Source: Euphorbia lathyris
Lineage: Eukaryota > Streptophyta > Magnoliopsida > Malpighiales > Euphorbiaceae
Assembly: GCF_963576675.1 (NCBI RefSeq)
Contig: NC_088915.1
Coordinates: forward strand, 39,275,501 to 39,339,500
Length of the DNA: 64,000 bases
Direction: 5' to 3'
The notes beneath the pieces were generated by a model. It was not told the DNA's origin and did no database searches. It saw only the letters and a list, made by a program, of their open reading frames with translations. Shown here piece by piece: positions 22,593 through 34,128 of this stretch (positions within the stretch are counted from its first letter, which is position 1; the number at the start of each line of letters is the position of its first letter). The position numbers were made by a program, and so were the translations under genes.

Positions 22593-24416
22593 TGATAGGG
22601 GCGTTTCGTCCCTATCTTTTAGCGTGATTTACGGTTTAATTTTAGAAGAAATAAATAAGTTTAATTACAAAAATAGAGTGTTTTAATAAAATAACAAAAT
22701 AAAAATAAATTCCTTACTTTCGGTTAATTTCCTTTATTTTTAGTTGAATTTAGAGAATAAAACGTCAAGCTAACTCGGCTCTCAAGATTTGTATTTCAGG
22801 TACGAGGAAGGAGTGAAAATCTACTCAAATACGCGGGGCGTATCATCATTTACGCGGGGCGTGTCGTCATTTACGCGGGGCGTAAATCATGGTGTCAGAA
22901 ATAATTGCCTTATCCGCAGGCACCATGTGGAAATGACTCAGCATACGCAGGGCGTATGACACCTTACGCGGGGCGTATGACACATGTCGGAAATGATTGG
23001 CCTAATCCTGAAAGTCAGACTGCATTGTCTCCCGGAGTCAACTATCCATACGCGGGGCGTATCATCCTTTACGCGGGGCGTATCATCCTTTACGCGGGGC
23101 GTATCATCATTTACGCGGGGCGTAAAAGCACCAATTCAAGTAGTAAAACTTCAGAGACTCATTTACGCGGGGCGTACTTCAGACTACGCAGGGCGTATTT
23201 GAGACAATTAGACATAGAATTGGTCCACATGCAGGAGATTTCTGACGGAATGGGCATATACGCGGGGCGTGTATCACCATACGCGGGGCGTGTTATGGGA
23301 TTTCTGCACCAAATAATGTTGCTCCATACTTGTACCTTGTGAAGTTACAATTCTACCCCTAGCTTGATGTATAAATAAGAGTGACTAGCACTCATTTAGG
23401 CACCTTCAACCTTCAACCTTCTACCTTCTATCTTCTACCTCTACCTTATAATTGTTGTATAGTTTTGGTTTTAGATTCGGTTTATGTAATAAAACTCTCC
23501 CACCTCTAGAGCTTGTTCGGTTATTCCGACGTTCCATCAACGTTCCGCTCCATCATTCGTCACCAAGTTCGAGAGTTCCACCTCCGAGTCCTAAGAGACG
23601 GCCTTGAGTCCGGTTAGCTTGTTCTGAGGGCCAATTCTTCCCTCTTCACTTGCTAACTAGCTTGCACTCTTCCTATGTACTAGGCTTGGTTGTATTCCTC
23701 ATTTATGCTTTCCATATTTATAATATATGATTTGCAATTTCCGTTTCTATATACGTGTTGATGTTTATTGCTTGTTTTGATACTCATAATTGACTATTGT
23801 GTAGGGGAACGCGATTTCCGACGCCATTCGGGCTATCTTTAGGGATTCATATAGGTGTTGCCTTACCGGAAGTGACAAACCGGAAACCGTAGGAATTGAC
23901 ACACCACGGAACTTATGGGCCCTAGTTTCTGGTCCCCAGCATTAGACACGCCTTGACTAGGAACCACGTAGTCTAAGCACTTCACGGGTCGGTCGAACTA
24001 CACGTAGTCGTCTTTGCAAGAGTAAACCGTCAACCGAATATATTCGGAGTTATTGCATATTATATTTATAACTTATCGTCACCCATATCACTCCGTGGAG
24101 TTTTCCATTACATAAATCTGTGTCACCAATAGGTTAGGAGTAGTTTGTAGTTGTGTCTCACACCAACCCCAAAGTATTCACCGCTTAAATAACATACGAA
24201 ACCGAGTCGTCTAATACTTGTAATTATAAATCCCGTGGATTCGATACCCGGTCTTAACCGGATTATTACTTGATACGACGGGGTACACTTGCCCCTAAGT
24301 AGTCGTAGTGATGTCTAGTGGATATAAAGCACTTAGAAAGACCACATCCATAGTCCCATAGCACACTCATATCACACTACATCCGTAAACACACCGCTAG
24401 ACGAAACCCAACATCA
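22593..24416 (+). repeat. complete 5' LTR of non-autonomous Athila-like element
   Basis: 1824 bp, TGATAGGGGCG to CCCAACATCA. The ends TGAT/ATCA are complementary. A primer binding site follows within six bases. A second motif array (22830-23292) repeats the one at 21322-21784. Confidence 0.85.
22830..23292. repeat. second array of the TACGCGGGGCGTA motif
   Basis: Same thirteen motif positions as the first array with a few substitutions, as expected from the tandem duplication. Confidence 0.85.
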
Positions 24417-24422
24417 AGTTTT

Positions 24423-24440
24423 TGGCGCCGATGCCGGGGA
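24423..24440 (+). other. primer binding site
   Basis: TGGCGCCGATGCCGGGGA, close to the standard Athila-type TGGCGCCGTTGCCGGGGA site, directly after the 5' LTR. Confidence 0.8.
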
Positions 24441-24564
24441 TTTATGATTTCCTACAATATTAGACAAAAACGTTTCATTGTTAGTTTAAGCATTTGTAAA
24501 TATCATTTTCTTTTTGTGAATAATTTATTTATTTCTTGTTGTTACTAATGATCTTTTCCGTGGT

Positions 24565-25143
24565 ATGATGTCTCATAGTCGTCATCTATGGGGCGACCTC
24601 ATGGACGACGAATGTTCGCACCAACATTCAGCCTCGCAATTTGATGTGGTAATCTCTATGCTTAAAGATATTCAAGTGAGATTATCTAACAATGAGGCAT
24701 ATTGCAGGGATTTAGAAAGCCAAATCGCCGGATTAACGTCTCGTCTCGATTCAACCGCGGACGAATCGATTAGAGACGCCAACCCGGGTGATCAAGATGT
24801 GGAGGTCGAGTTAATTAAGCCCTCTCAAGAGGAATCCCCAAATCATGTAGGTTGTCTCAACTGCGAGGAGCCGGAAATCCTAATTGATGAGCCGGTTGTG
24901 TGCGGACCCATGGAAATGACTCCACAACTAGAAGAGTTTGAGGTTCCTTCTACCTCGGGTTATTTCGCTCTTTTTGAGCTACCCAAGGAGTCAAAGAGGG
25001 AGCAAACGAAACTCTTCAATAATTTCTGTAAATATAGTTTTTGGTTTTTGCTAAAATTTTTTGAAGCTAACAATCCGTTTTGTAGGTACGGATTGTTTAT
25101 TCAAGAATTTGCATTTCTCACGCGAATGGAAGCATACACCTAG
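24565..25143 (+). CDS. small gag-position ORF of non-autonomous Athila-like element
   Basis: 192 residues with no recognised domain. Residues about 25-65 read as a coiled coil (VVISMLKDIQVRLSNNEAYC, then DLESQIAGL). The similar phrase LLKEISARLANNEAFYKDLI occurs at the C-terminal end of the Athila-type gag at 34129-34631, so this is probably a reduced gag C-terminus. The middle is acidic and the end is rich in aromatic residues. The frame is open, but whether the protein is made is unknown. Confidence 0.5.
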   Translation: MMSHSRHLWGDLMDDECSHQHSASQFDVVISMLKDIQVRLSNNEAYCRDLESQIAGLTSRLDSTADESIRDANPGDQDVEVELIKPSQEESPNHVGCLNCEEPEILIDEPVVCGPMEMTPQLEEFEVPSTSGYFALFELPKESKREQTKLFNNFCKYSFWFLLKFFEANNPFCRYGLFIQEFAFLTRMEAYT

Positions 25144-25317
25144 GAGGAAATGCTAAGTCGAGCTCACCGACTATAACGTAGCGCTTCTTGGGAGGCAACC
25201 CAAGCTCGAATAAGGGAGTTTTCTTTCCCAACTTTTATTTTCCGCATGTCATTTCTTTTAAAATAAAATAAAAAAATAATAAAAAAAAATCCCACTTTAT
25301 CCAAAGGAGAATAAGTC

Positions 25318-25570
25318 ATGCGAGGCGTACACACCTATACACCCCGCGCACCGTACTTGTCATTTTTGTTTTTGTGTGAGTTAATAACGTTCACGCAGGG
25401 CGTATCCCTTTTACGCCCCGCGTGCCCCACCTTGTCCCAGATAAAATGGCCCAGAGCTCAGAACACGCGGGGCGTCCCTCTACGTGCGCCCCGCGTATTT
25501 GAGTCTCTAGCCAAAAATGGCTAAAAGTGCACCTCCTACGCGGGGCGCCCCTTTGCGCACGCCTCGCGTA
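25318..25570. repeat. three GC hairpins built from ACGCGGGGCG pairs
   Basis: ACGCGGGGCG at 25465-25474 pairs perfectly with CGCCCCGCGT at 25487-25496. Similar pairs are ACGCAGGGCGTA with TACGCCCCGCGT (25391-25424) and TACGCGGGGCG with a CGCCTCGCGTA-like arm (25538-25569). Loops are 6-14 bases. The arm sequence is the same as the LTR motif, here arranged in facing pairs. Confidence 0.8.
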
Positions 25571-27034
25571 GGACCTAACTCTAAGAGTCCTATTTTGTCC
25601 TTCTTTATTTTTGTTTTTGTTTTGTTTTCTTTTTGCGACGCCCTTGGAATAGGTGTCATTTTAAATAACGCGGAGGGACGTGCAACCCCGCACTTAACGT
25701 TTGTTTTGCACTACCAAAAACAAAAATAAAAATTTAATAACAATAAAATAATTAAACTAATTTATTGACTCTTTTAAACTTTCCGACACGTTATCCCTCC
25801 CTCGGAAATCAATTAAAGTTCCGTTGTTTGTCATCAAAAATAAAAGTGTCGGAGCATAAAGGAATGATTCGATTAAGAAATTTTAGTCTTGATTTTGAAA
25901 TTAGGGAATTTATGCAAAAGCCTAGATCTGTACCAAACTAAGGCATTGAGTCTTAAACCCAAATGTTATCTCCATAATGAACTTTGACAAGGCAATAAAA
26001 ACGGGATAGTTGAGAATCTAGCGAAGACTTGATAGTACATAATTTAAACCCGAATCTTTGTGAGGTATTTTTGAGCCTAAAAGAGTTCGTACGAGAACTC
26101 TAATTCTTTCACAATTTTTCGAGAGCTTTGACTTCACTCAACTCATAGAATTTGCATCCAATACCGAGTTAAGTACACTTATTTTTGGTAAAAAGGCAAT
26201 AGATGATAAACCGAACCCACTTAGGCTAATTTTTCTTAATTTATTTTTCTCGTTTTCACTAAACATTAGGAAACCCCTTCGAGCCTATTAACCAACTTTT
26301 TTTGTTAATACCCTTTTTAACATTTAACCCTTTTTCCTCTTGTTCGAATACCGACAAAATCAATTTGCACCCAAATCACTTGGAAAAAGTCACGGCCTTA
26401 ACAATTGCGCACCATAAGCTTTCAAAATATTGTTTTTGTGCCTCTATCAAAACAAAGGATACAATAAAAGTAAAAAGGCATTCTCAAGCTCCACCCGAGC
26501 AATTTTGAAGTATATCTTGTAAAATTCGCTAAGGCCGAAGCAAAATACGGTGCGATCACAAGTCGGTATTTTGGAACTTGAGTCTCTTTAAACTAACCAC
26601 TAAAAAGCCACCCACATTACAACCCCCCTCCGGGTTCATTTTTAATGTTGCCTAACCATGTTATAGGAGGAAAAACCCGGATGAAAATGCAAATTCAACA
26701 TGATCTTGAGTAAGTGCAAAGAAGAGTGCGAAAACACCGACCCACCAAAAATTGAGCGTAAGAGTGAAATTCCTTGGTGAGGTACTACCGAGTTCTCAAA
26801 AGATGATCGGCTCCCGTTAATATCGCCTATTAAACTTAATCATGGAGGTCTCAAATAAGTTTTTGTACTCAATTGCTTGCGTAGGTACTTACCGAAACCT
26901 TTGCACAAAACCATAACTTTGAAATCACGCACTTGGCAAAACCAACCTTCGGTTTGTTTCTTGATTATCTCAATCCCTTGTCTTTCGATTTCTTTTACTT
27001 GAGGACAAGTAAAACTTTAAAGTCTGAGGAGGTT

Positions 27035-27298
27035 TGATAGGGGCGTTTCGTCCCTATCTTTTAGCGTGATTTACGGTTTAATTTTAGAAGAAATAAATAA
27101 GTTTAATTACAAAAATAGAGTGTTTTAATAAAATAACAAAATAAAAATAAATTCCTTACTTTCGGTTAATTTCCTTTATTTTTAGTTGAATTTAGAGAAT
27201 AAAACGTCAAGCTAACTCGGCTCTCAAGATTTGTATCTCAGGTACGAGGAAGGAGTGAAAATCTACTCAAATATGCGGGGCGTATCATCATTTACGCG
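27035..27298 (+). repeat. truncated 3' LTR of Athila-like element
   Basis: First 264 bases of the 1824 bp LTR (TGATAGGGGCG start). It ends after TTTACGCG, inside the second motif copy, where Copia coding sequence (TGGGACTTAGTG) begins. Confidence 0.88.
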
Positions 27299-28753
27299 TG
27301 GGACTTAGTGCCAAATCCGAGAAGCCAGAAGACCATAGGAACAAGATGGGTCTTCCGCAACAAGCTAGATGAACAAGGGAACGTGGTCAGAAACAAAGCA
27401 AGACTTGTAGCTCAGGGCTACAGTCAGCAAGAAGGTATTGACTACGGTGAGACCTTCGCCCCAATGGCAAGGCTAGAGGCTATAAGAATTTTATGTGCAT
27501 ATGCAAGTTATATGAACTTTAAATTATTTCAAATGGATGTTAAGAGTGCATTCCTTAATGGAGTTATAAACGAGGAAGTCTATGTTAATCAGCCTCCAGG
27601 GTTTGAGGATCCTAAGTTTCCAAACCATGTTTATAAACTCAAAAAGGCTCTGTATGGTCTCAAGCAAGCACCAAGTGCTTGGTATGAGAGGTTGACCAGT
27701 TTCCTGCTTACTAGAAATTATGTCAGAGGTAAAGATGATACAACCTTATTCATTAAGAGGAAGGGTAAAGATACCCTACTGGCACAGATATATGTTGATG
27801 ACATTATTTTTGGTGCCACTAATGAGTCCATGTGCAAGGAATTTAGTAAGCAGATGCAGACTGAGTTTGAAATGTCAATGATGGGAGAACTCATCTTCTT
27901 CCTTGGACTTCAAATCAAACAAGGGAAAAATGGCATCTTCATCAGTCAAACTAAGTATGCTAAGGAGATATTGAAGAAGTATGAACTTGAGAATTGCAAG
28001 TCAATATCTACCCCTATGGGCACTGTCACTGTCCTCTGCGCTGACGAAAATGGTAAGTCAGTAGACAACAAATTATACCGATGTATGATTGGTTCTCTAC
28101 TCTACTTAACTGCAAGTAGGCCGGACATTCAGTTCTCAGTATATTATTGTGCTAGATATCAATCTAACCCTAAGGAATCTCATTACATAGCTGTAAAAAG
28201 AATCCTTAGATATTTGCAAGGCTCAGTGAATGCAGGCTTATGGTATCCCAATACTCATGATTTCACACTCATTGGATACACTGACGCTGACTACGGACGA
28301 GACAAGCTTGAATGAAAAAGCACCTCAGGAGGATGTCACTTCCTTGGAAGCTGTCTTGTGTCCTGGTTCAGTAAGAAGCAGGCGTCAGTAGCCCTGTCAA
28401 CCACTGAAGCTGAGTACATTGCTGCTGGAAGCTGTGTTGCTCAAGTCCTATGGATTAAGCAACAGCTAGAAGATTATGGCGTTCAGACTAAAACAATTGA
28501 AGTAAAGTGTGACAACAAGAGTGCCATTGACCTATCAAAGAACCCAATCCAGCACATCAGGATGAAGCATGTCAGCATAAGACATCACTTCATCAGAGAT
28601 CATGTACTCAAGGGAGAGATCAAGCTGACCTATGTCCCAACGGATGAGCAGCTTGCTGATATCTTCACAAAGCCACTAGCTCGTGAGCAATTCAACATAC
28701 TTAGAGAAGCCATTGGTATATGTTTAATCCTCTTCAATAGATTCCAAGTATAA
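27299..28753 (+). pseudogene. Copia RT and RNase H, truncated and with one nonsense codon
   Basis: Open frame [20 protein letters not shown] at the start. The Copia RT follows with [28 protein letters not shown], the catalytic box [12 protein letters not shown], and [19 protein letters not shown] as in SIRE elements. RNase H is recognisable by STSGGCHFLGSCLVSWFSKK, STTEAEYIAAG, CDNKSAIDLS and ADIFTKPLA. TGA at 28313-28315 replaces the usual Arg before the STSG block and splits the frame; the same frame continues to TAA/TAG at 28751-28753. Integrase and earlier domains are absent. Confidence 0.93.
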
Positions 28754-29228
28754 TATGTGATATATGCATGTTGAGTGAATTACCATGCTGAGTGATTTGT
28801 GCTAAATCAATAACTATTACATACTGAGTAGATATACACGCTGAGCGGTTATCTTAAGCTGAGCTACTAAGCACACGAATTATTCCTTTGCGTAGAACTG
28901 ACTACTCAGAACACTAAACGTTTAGAATTCTTAACACTGAGTAAAAGATCCGTTGCACAAATTAATGCTAAACACGCGAATTAAATAGCCACCTAGGATG
29001 ACGTAAGCGCAATAATTAGAAAATATATGCGTCGATTGTGTCATAAATGCCAGAATCTTTGTCGGTTGAGTATCTCGAGGTTAAACGGCAACCTCAACGC
29101 TTCATATCAACTCGACACCTCTATAAATAGTGGACGAATTCCCACTTTTACCTCTTTACGCTTAGAAATTTCTGGTATTCAAATATTCTCTTCTCTAAAC
29201 CCAAACTTCTCAAACTTCTCTAAGAATC
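28754..29228 (+). other. spacer between Copia pol and ORF3
   Basis: No gene. Words such as CTGAGTGA and TACTGAGTA recur. It may hold a promoter or splice acceptor for the extra ORF; none is clear. Confidence 0.45.
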
Positions 29229-32200
29229 ATGTCTAACGATTCTTAGAATGTCTCCGGTGCCGGTTACGATGACAACCGCTCCGATGAAAACCCTCCATCT
29301 CCTGCTCAGCAGGAATATAGCGAGACTCCCACCAAGTCTCAAGAAACAAGTCAGCGTGACCACTCGAATGTCACTACACCGAGCAAGAAAACCAAGGCTG
29401 ACCAAGCTACCTCCTCGAAAGGGAAACAAAAGCAGGACAAGACAAAGAAACCGGTGGAACGTACCTACTCCCTGGTTTATAGAAGTGTAAGGGGATACAA
29501 AGTTGACCACTCCCGCTGGTTCTCGAAGGTATTTGTGGAAGCTGAGCAACCCTTCTGTGAGTGGATCTCAAAGAACGGCTAGACCGAGCTGTTCTCAACT
29601 CGAGAGGCCACCTACCCTGAGTTAGTGAAGGAGTTCTACACTAACCTAAGAGCCGCTGACGATGACCGGGACTATATGGTCACCAAGGTTCAAGGGAAAG
29701 ACATCTTCATCAACCCTTCTTACCTTGCCTCACTGCTAAAACTGAAAACCGAAGGAGCTATACTTCGCAAATCAGGTGACCAAGAAAAGATTACCTATCC
29801 CGCTGAGTTTTGCAAACCTCCTGTTCATGTAGGGGAAATCTCGAGTACCTCCATGGGTCAACATCAAAAGATGGCCCACTACATACTGACCAATTTCCTC
29901 TTTCCAAAGGTCAACTCCACCAACTCAGCGTCAAACTTTGAGCAGTGCTTCATCTGGCACATGCTGGCCTATAAGCCGATCAACATGCCAGTCTTTATAA
30001 TCGGTGGGTTTCAAAGAAGTACTGGAACCCTTAGGTTAGGCTCCATTATTACCAGAATCCTCAAAGATCACCGGGTGAGCTTGGTTGAGGAAATCCACAC
30101 CTGGGGTACAGAAATTACTGCAGCTGCATTGTTTGGTTTATTCTATGATCAACCAATTGTGCCTAAGAAAGGAAAAGGGGCCGCTGTTCAGGAAATCGAA
30201 GGGATGCAGACCAGAGAAGGAAAGAAAAAGAGGAAAACTCAAGCTGACAAGCAGGATAGAAAAAGGAAAGTTGTTCAAAGCTCTTCCAAAGACGATGATG
30301 CACCACCGATGAAGGTTCGGTTTGTATCCAGAGGAACAAAGCCTCAAGTTGCACAAGGTCAGGTTGGACCTAAGTTAGCAGAAAACCTCAAAAGGCAAGC
30401 TGAGCCTGAGGAAGAAGAAGAAAAATAGGACACTCCTGAGCAACCACTGAGAAAGAAGAAGAAGGTCTCTTCTGAGTTAAGTCCTATCGACGTACCCCCA
30501 CTTGGAATCGTTATCTCTGAAGACTCCCATTTTGTGAGAAGTCGGGGCATTGCTCTTGAGAAAAATCCCACTGACCAAGATCAAGAAGAATTGGGTGGTC
30601 AGTTTAGTGCTGAGGAGACAGCAAATGTTGAGCAACATGAGACAGCAGATGTTGAGCAATATGAACCAACCAACACTGAGCAGGTTGAAGAAGAAGCTGA
30701 GCCAACAGCAAATGATCATGCTAATCAACTACTGACTCAATTGAGTCCATTCCTACTGACCCCTCTCCTCAAAAGACTAAGAGATTAAGGAGACTTAAGA
30801 AGAAGGCACATAAATCCCCTATCATTGATCTTATGGATGACTCACCACTGCGGGATCCGATCACTGACCTCTCGGATATGCAGTTCAAATTCTTCTCAAA
30901 TCCTACTGAGTCTCCACCAGAGCAACAGGAAAAGCAAGCCTCTGTTTCTCAGCCTAAGGAACATGCCGACTCAATTGCTCCTCTAAGCCAAGGTGATACC
31001 GAGCAAGTGCTCGAAGTTCCTGCTCCTCAACATGTTGAGCTCGCTAAGGAAATACCTGCTCAGGTCAGTGCTGAAACACTTCAACCTCCTCAAACTAGTC
31101 AGCTTCAGCCTGACTATGAGCAAGTAGATAATTCTGCCGATCATCCTCTTCCACAACCACAAGTGCATAATATCAACCAGTCAGCTCCTGCTGGCAATCT
31201 AAACTCAAGTCCAGCCGCTGATCATACTGGCACTTCAAATAATGAACTGAACCAAACACCTCCTCCATCCGGTTCTACTCATACTCCGGCATTTGGGCCA
31301 CATATTGATGGATCCTACAACTACTTACACGCAACTGAGTCTGGTCGAAGAATCATTGACTCAGCTCAAGCTTTGCTCTAGGACCTCCATCAAACCAATG
31401 CTGATGCCGCTGGGTCAGTTCCTGTTGAGCCAACTCAACTTTCGTCTGTCACTCAGCTTCTCACAGAAATCAAAGGTCTTAAGGATCTTCTAAGTGTCAT
31501 GACATTATTGCAGTCTCAACAGCCCAAGCAGGAATCAATAACAAAGCTGGCCGAACTCCAGCTGACTATGGTCAATCACATGAACTCTCTCCAGGGTCAA
31601 CTTCAAAGCCTGTCAGCTGCGAGCTCAATGTATACAACTTCTGCTGAAGTTCATCAACTCTTCACCCAGCTTCAATCTGAGCAAGCTAGAACAAACAAGC
31701 AACTCTCTTCCTCCTCCCAATGCTCCATTGAGCAAATTAGTGAGGTTGTCTGACTACTCAACTTGAGTAAGGAAGAGATGGAAACTGACCAACTCAAGAC
31801 AAATGAGCTTCTACAACACTCCCAAAACATTTTCAAACATGTGCGTCATTTGAATGCTCAATGTCAGTATTATGATTCGGCTCTGCTTAAAATGTTTCAT
31901 CAAGCATATGCCATGTTGATTGACAGTATGACCTGGGTTGGGAAGTCTCAAGAATACATCCTGAGTATGCTCAGTGCCTCGGCTTTCAGGGTTCCCCCTG
32001 AAATCTTGGATGATGGTATTCCTGTTTTTGATGGTATAAATGAAAGCACACGCAAGCTTAAGGCATTCTCTGTTCGGTTAACTCGTGCTGCTCTCAATGA
32101 TACCTTAATTCCTCCTCCACCCGATGCTGGCAAAACGGGGGAGAAAGAACAAGCTGGAAGAACTCAGCATACAGGGGAAGCATCAGGAAGTCAGCAGAAA

Positions 32201-32260
32201 TCCAAGGGAAAGGGAAAAGCTAAAGAGCATGATGTCCAAATTAACTACAAGAAAAAATAG
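29229..32260 (+). pseudogene. ORF3 of SIRE-type element (plant transposon protein domain), decayed
   Basis: ATG at 29229; last stop 32258-32260. In-frame stops at 29244, 29580, 30426, 31379 and 31751, and one frameshift near 30725-30733, break it into pieces. The N-terminal domain (about 29600-30170) reads VKEFYTNLRAADDDRDYMVT, VQGKDIFINPSYLASLLKL and MPVFIIGGFQRSTGTLRLGS, the pattern of the 'putative plant transposon protein' family. A Lys-rich nuclear-localisation-like stretch follows. An acidic Glu-rich part, a Pro/Gln-rich part and a coiled-coil-like C-terminal region shared with copies A and B complete it. Several stops are single C-to-T changes from Gln or Arg codons. Function is unknown; the env-like label often used for this position is not supported here. 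Confidence 0.8.
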
Positions 32261-32799
32261 CTTGGCTAGGATTACTAGATTTAGCTCTTTAAAAACTTGT
32301 AGTCTTTTCCTTATGTATTTTGTTGTGCTGACCATTAATCCAGAACTATGCAATGCATCTACCTTTTTCAAATTGACTAAACTTATGTGATGCTTACTTA
32401 TGTTTTGTGCTGAATAGTTAACGTATCTTCATTGAATCAACTGTGCTATGTGCTTACATTGCTTCATGATTGTTTGCTGTGTTGATCTATAAGTTGACCT
32501 CTTTTATATGTCTTCTTAACTAAAACTAATTGAACAAAGATATACTCAGCGTACTCTGTTATCTAAATCTTCCGCTCATCTTAACTGAGTTAAATAGAAT
32601 ATGTTCCATGAGCTGACCTATTTCTGAAAACTGACCTTAGACTTACTTGATTAAACCTTGAAATGTTTAAAGTAAAACTAAGTCTGTAGCTCAACCCTTA
32701 CGGGGGAGTATCTTGAGTAAAACAAGTTCAACTATCATGGGGGAGCTCAACACTGAGTTCCTTACTGAATATTTTTGCCAACATCGAAATGGGGGAGTT

Positions 32800-34128
32800 T
32801 GTTGAAACACCTTTCCACATGATTTTGATTTGACAAAATTATTTACGTGAATGATAAAAATATTCTAACACATTAAGTTTAAATGCTTTGATTTATTCAC
32901 ACTAATGTGTTTGTTCAATGTTGAGTTAACTTGATTTATAAGACATTAAGACACTAAGCCTAAAGGCCCATAAGTGGAAGTCAAGCCCAAGTCAACAGAT
33001 CAAGACCTCACGGCCTAGGAAGACAAACGCAGTCGTTCTAAACAAAGCACTAGCTCAGCGTGAAGAAGGATCGAGAAGCCTTCTATCAATTGCTTCAAGA
33101 TGAAGCTGCTGAGTTGAACGACAAGAAGTACAAGTCAGCGGGAGAACAGAACCAACTTGTAGACAAAGTATTTCTACTTTGAGTAAAGCTCAGAAGACGC
33201 AGTAAGCTATCTGGAGGACTTTACTATAAATGGCGAAACATTCTGTTCATCTGACGAAAAGCTGCTGAGCACTGCCGTAGACAGAAGATACAAGAATTTC
33301 ATTGGCCAACGACACTGAGCACGTCCAGAATGAAAGCGACAGGAAGCCGTTAGCCTCCAACGGTTATTTCGAAATCACCGGTGTTCGAAGTGTCACTATA
33401 AATAGGCCTTTCAAATGTTTCATTCGATGTAGATCTTCAATCAAGTCGAAACGCTGACCAAATTCATACTTGAAGTTCTGTGAGAAAAGCAAAGCAAATC
33501 TTACACCAATTCCAATCATTGTGTAAAAGTCTAGAGTGATTTCATTCATCTAAAGTGTCTTAGCAATTGTTGTTTAGGACAAACACTTATCATTTCTAGA
33601 AGAATAGAAAGGAGAAGCTGAGTACTCGATTATAGTACTCAGCGGTAGGTATAGGAGTGAGTAGAGGAATAGAGGAAGGTACTCTTGTATACTCAGCTTC
33701 TATTGTAAAAGCTATCGTGTTCTACCTTTAAAGAGCTCAGTAGAGGATTCAAAAAGCTCGGAACAAGTTTCGGGGACTGGACGTAGGCGGAGAGGCCGAA
33801 CCAGGATATGTCTGCTGAATAACATATTTCTAACCTTTAAACTCCTTTATATATTGCTTGCTATAAAACTAACTAAGTAACGAACTCACGCTGAGTTGAG
33901 TGCATTAAGAAGCTGAGTTCAGGAATAGACTTAAGTGTTATCTCCTGACTCAAAGAAAGAAGCAGACTTAGTCACCATTTAACTAAGCTTGTGTCTTGAA
34001 TCTACTTAGCGCCGCTGTGTAAACCTTTTCTCAAAGAAAAGAAGTCAGCCTTAACGGACAAAATTTTAAATAGTTCCTATCCCCCCCCCCCCTTGGAACT
34101 AACCTTGTCACGTTATACGGGACCAACA
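32800..34128 (+). repeat. 3' LTR of SIRE-type copy C
   Basis: 1329 bp, TGTTGAAACACC to GGGACCAACA. TATA box TATAAATA at 33397-33404. A run of 12 C lies near the 3' end (34081-34092). Confidence 0.9.

Larger units (their letters stand above)
20966..23988 (+). repeat. tandem duplication, about 1.51 kb unit, spanning RT flank and LTR
   Basis: Unit 1 (20966-22473) and unit 2 (22474-23988) each hold about 119 bases of Gypsy RT flank followed by about 1.39 kb of Athila-like LTR. They differ by scattered substitutions and one 7 bp insertion (an extra ACCTTCA) in unit 2. The junction at 22468-22474 shows microhomology CACGG between the LTR interior and the flank. Unit 2 continues into the rest of the LTR; unit 1 does not. 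Confidence 0.9.
24417..27034 (+). mobile_element. internal region of non-autonomous Athila-like LTR element
   Basis: Begins with a primer binding site (TGGCGCCGATGCCGGGGA, 24423-24440), the type seen in Athila/Tat elements. It ends with a polypurine tract (AGTCTGAGGAGGTT, 27021-27034) followed by a 3' LTR start. It is only 2.6 kb and has no protease, RT or integrase, so it must depend on another element. After the small ORF (24565-25143) come GC hairpins (25380-25570). About 1.4 kb of AT-rich DNA without genes follows. Confidence 0.8.
27299..34128 (+). mobile_element. SIRE-type Ty1/copia retrotransposon (copy C), 5'-truncated
   Basis: Contains RT and RNase H, a 475 bp spacer, ORF3, a 3' untranslated region, a polypurine tract (AAATGGGGGAGTT, 32788-32799) and an LTR. 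The 5' LTR, gag, protease, integrase and the start of RT are missing; the break falls inside codon-preserved RT sequence. This copy links ORF3 and the LTRs of copies A and B to a Copia pol. Confidence 0.9.

Noticed and set aside
21322..23292. CRISPR-like array
   Set aside because: Repeats are 13 bases with irregular 9-110 base gaps, the organism is a plant, and the array sits in an LTR.
29229..32260. Retroviral-type envelope gene in the SIRE element
   Set aside because: The position fits the so-called env-like ORF, but no signal peptide, cleavage site or membrane anchor was seen; the N-terminal domain matches a plant transposon protein family instead.
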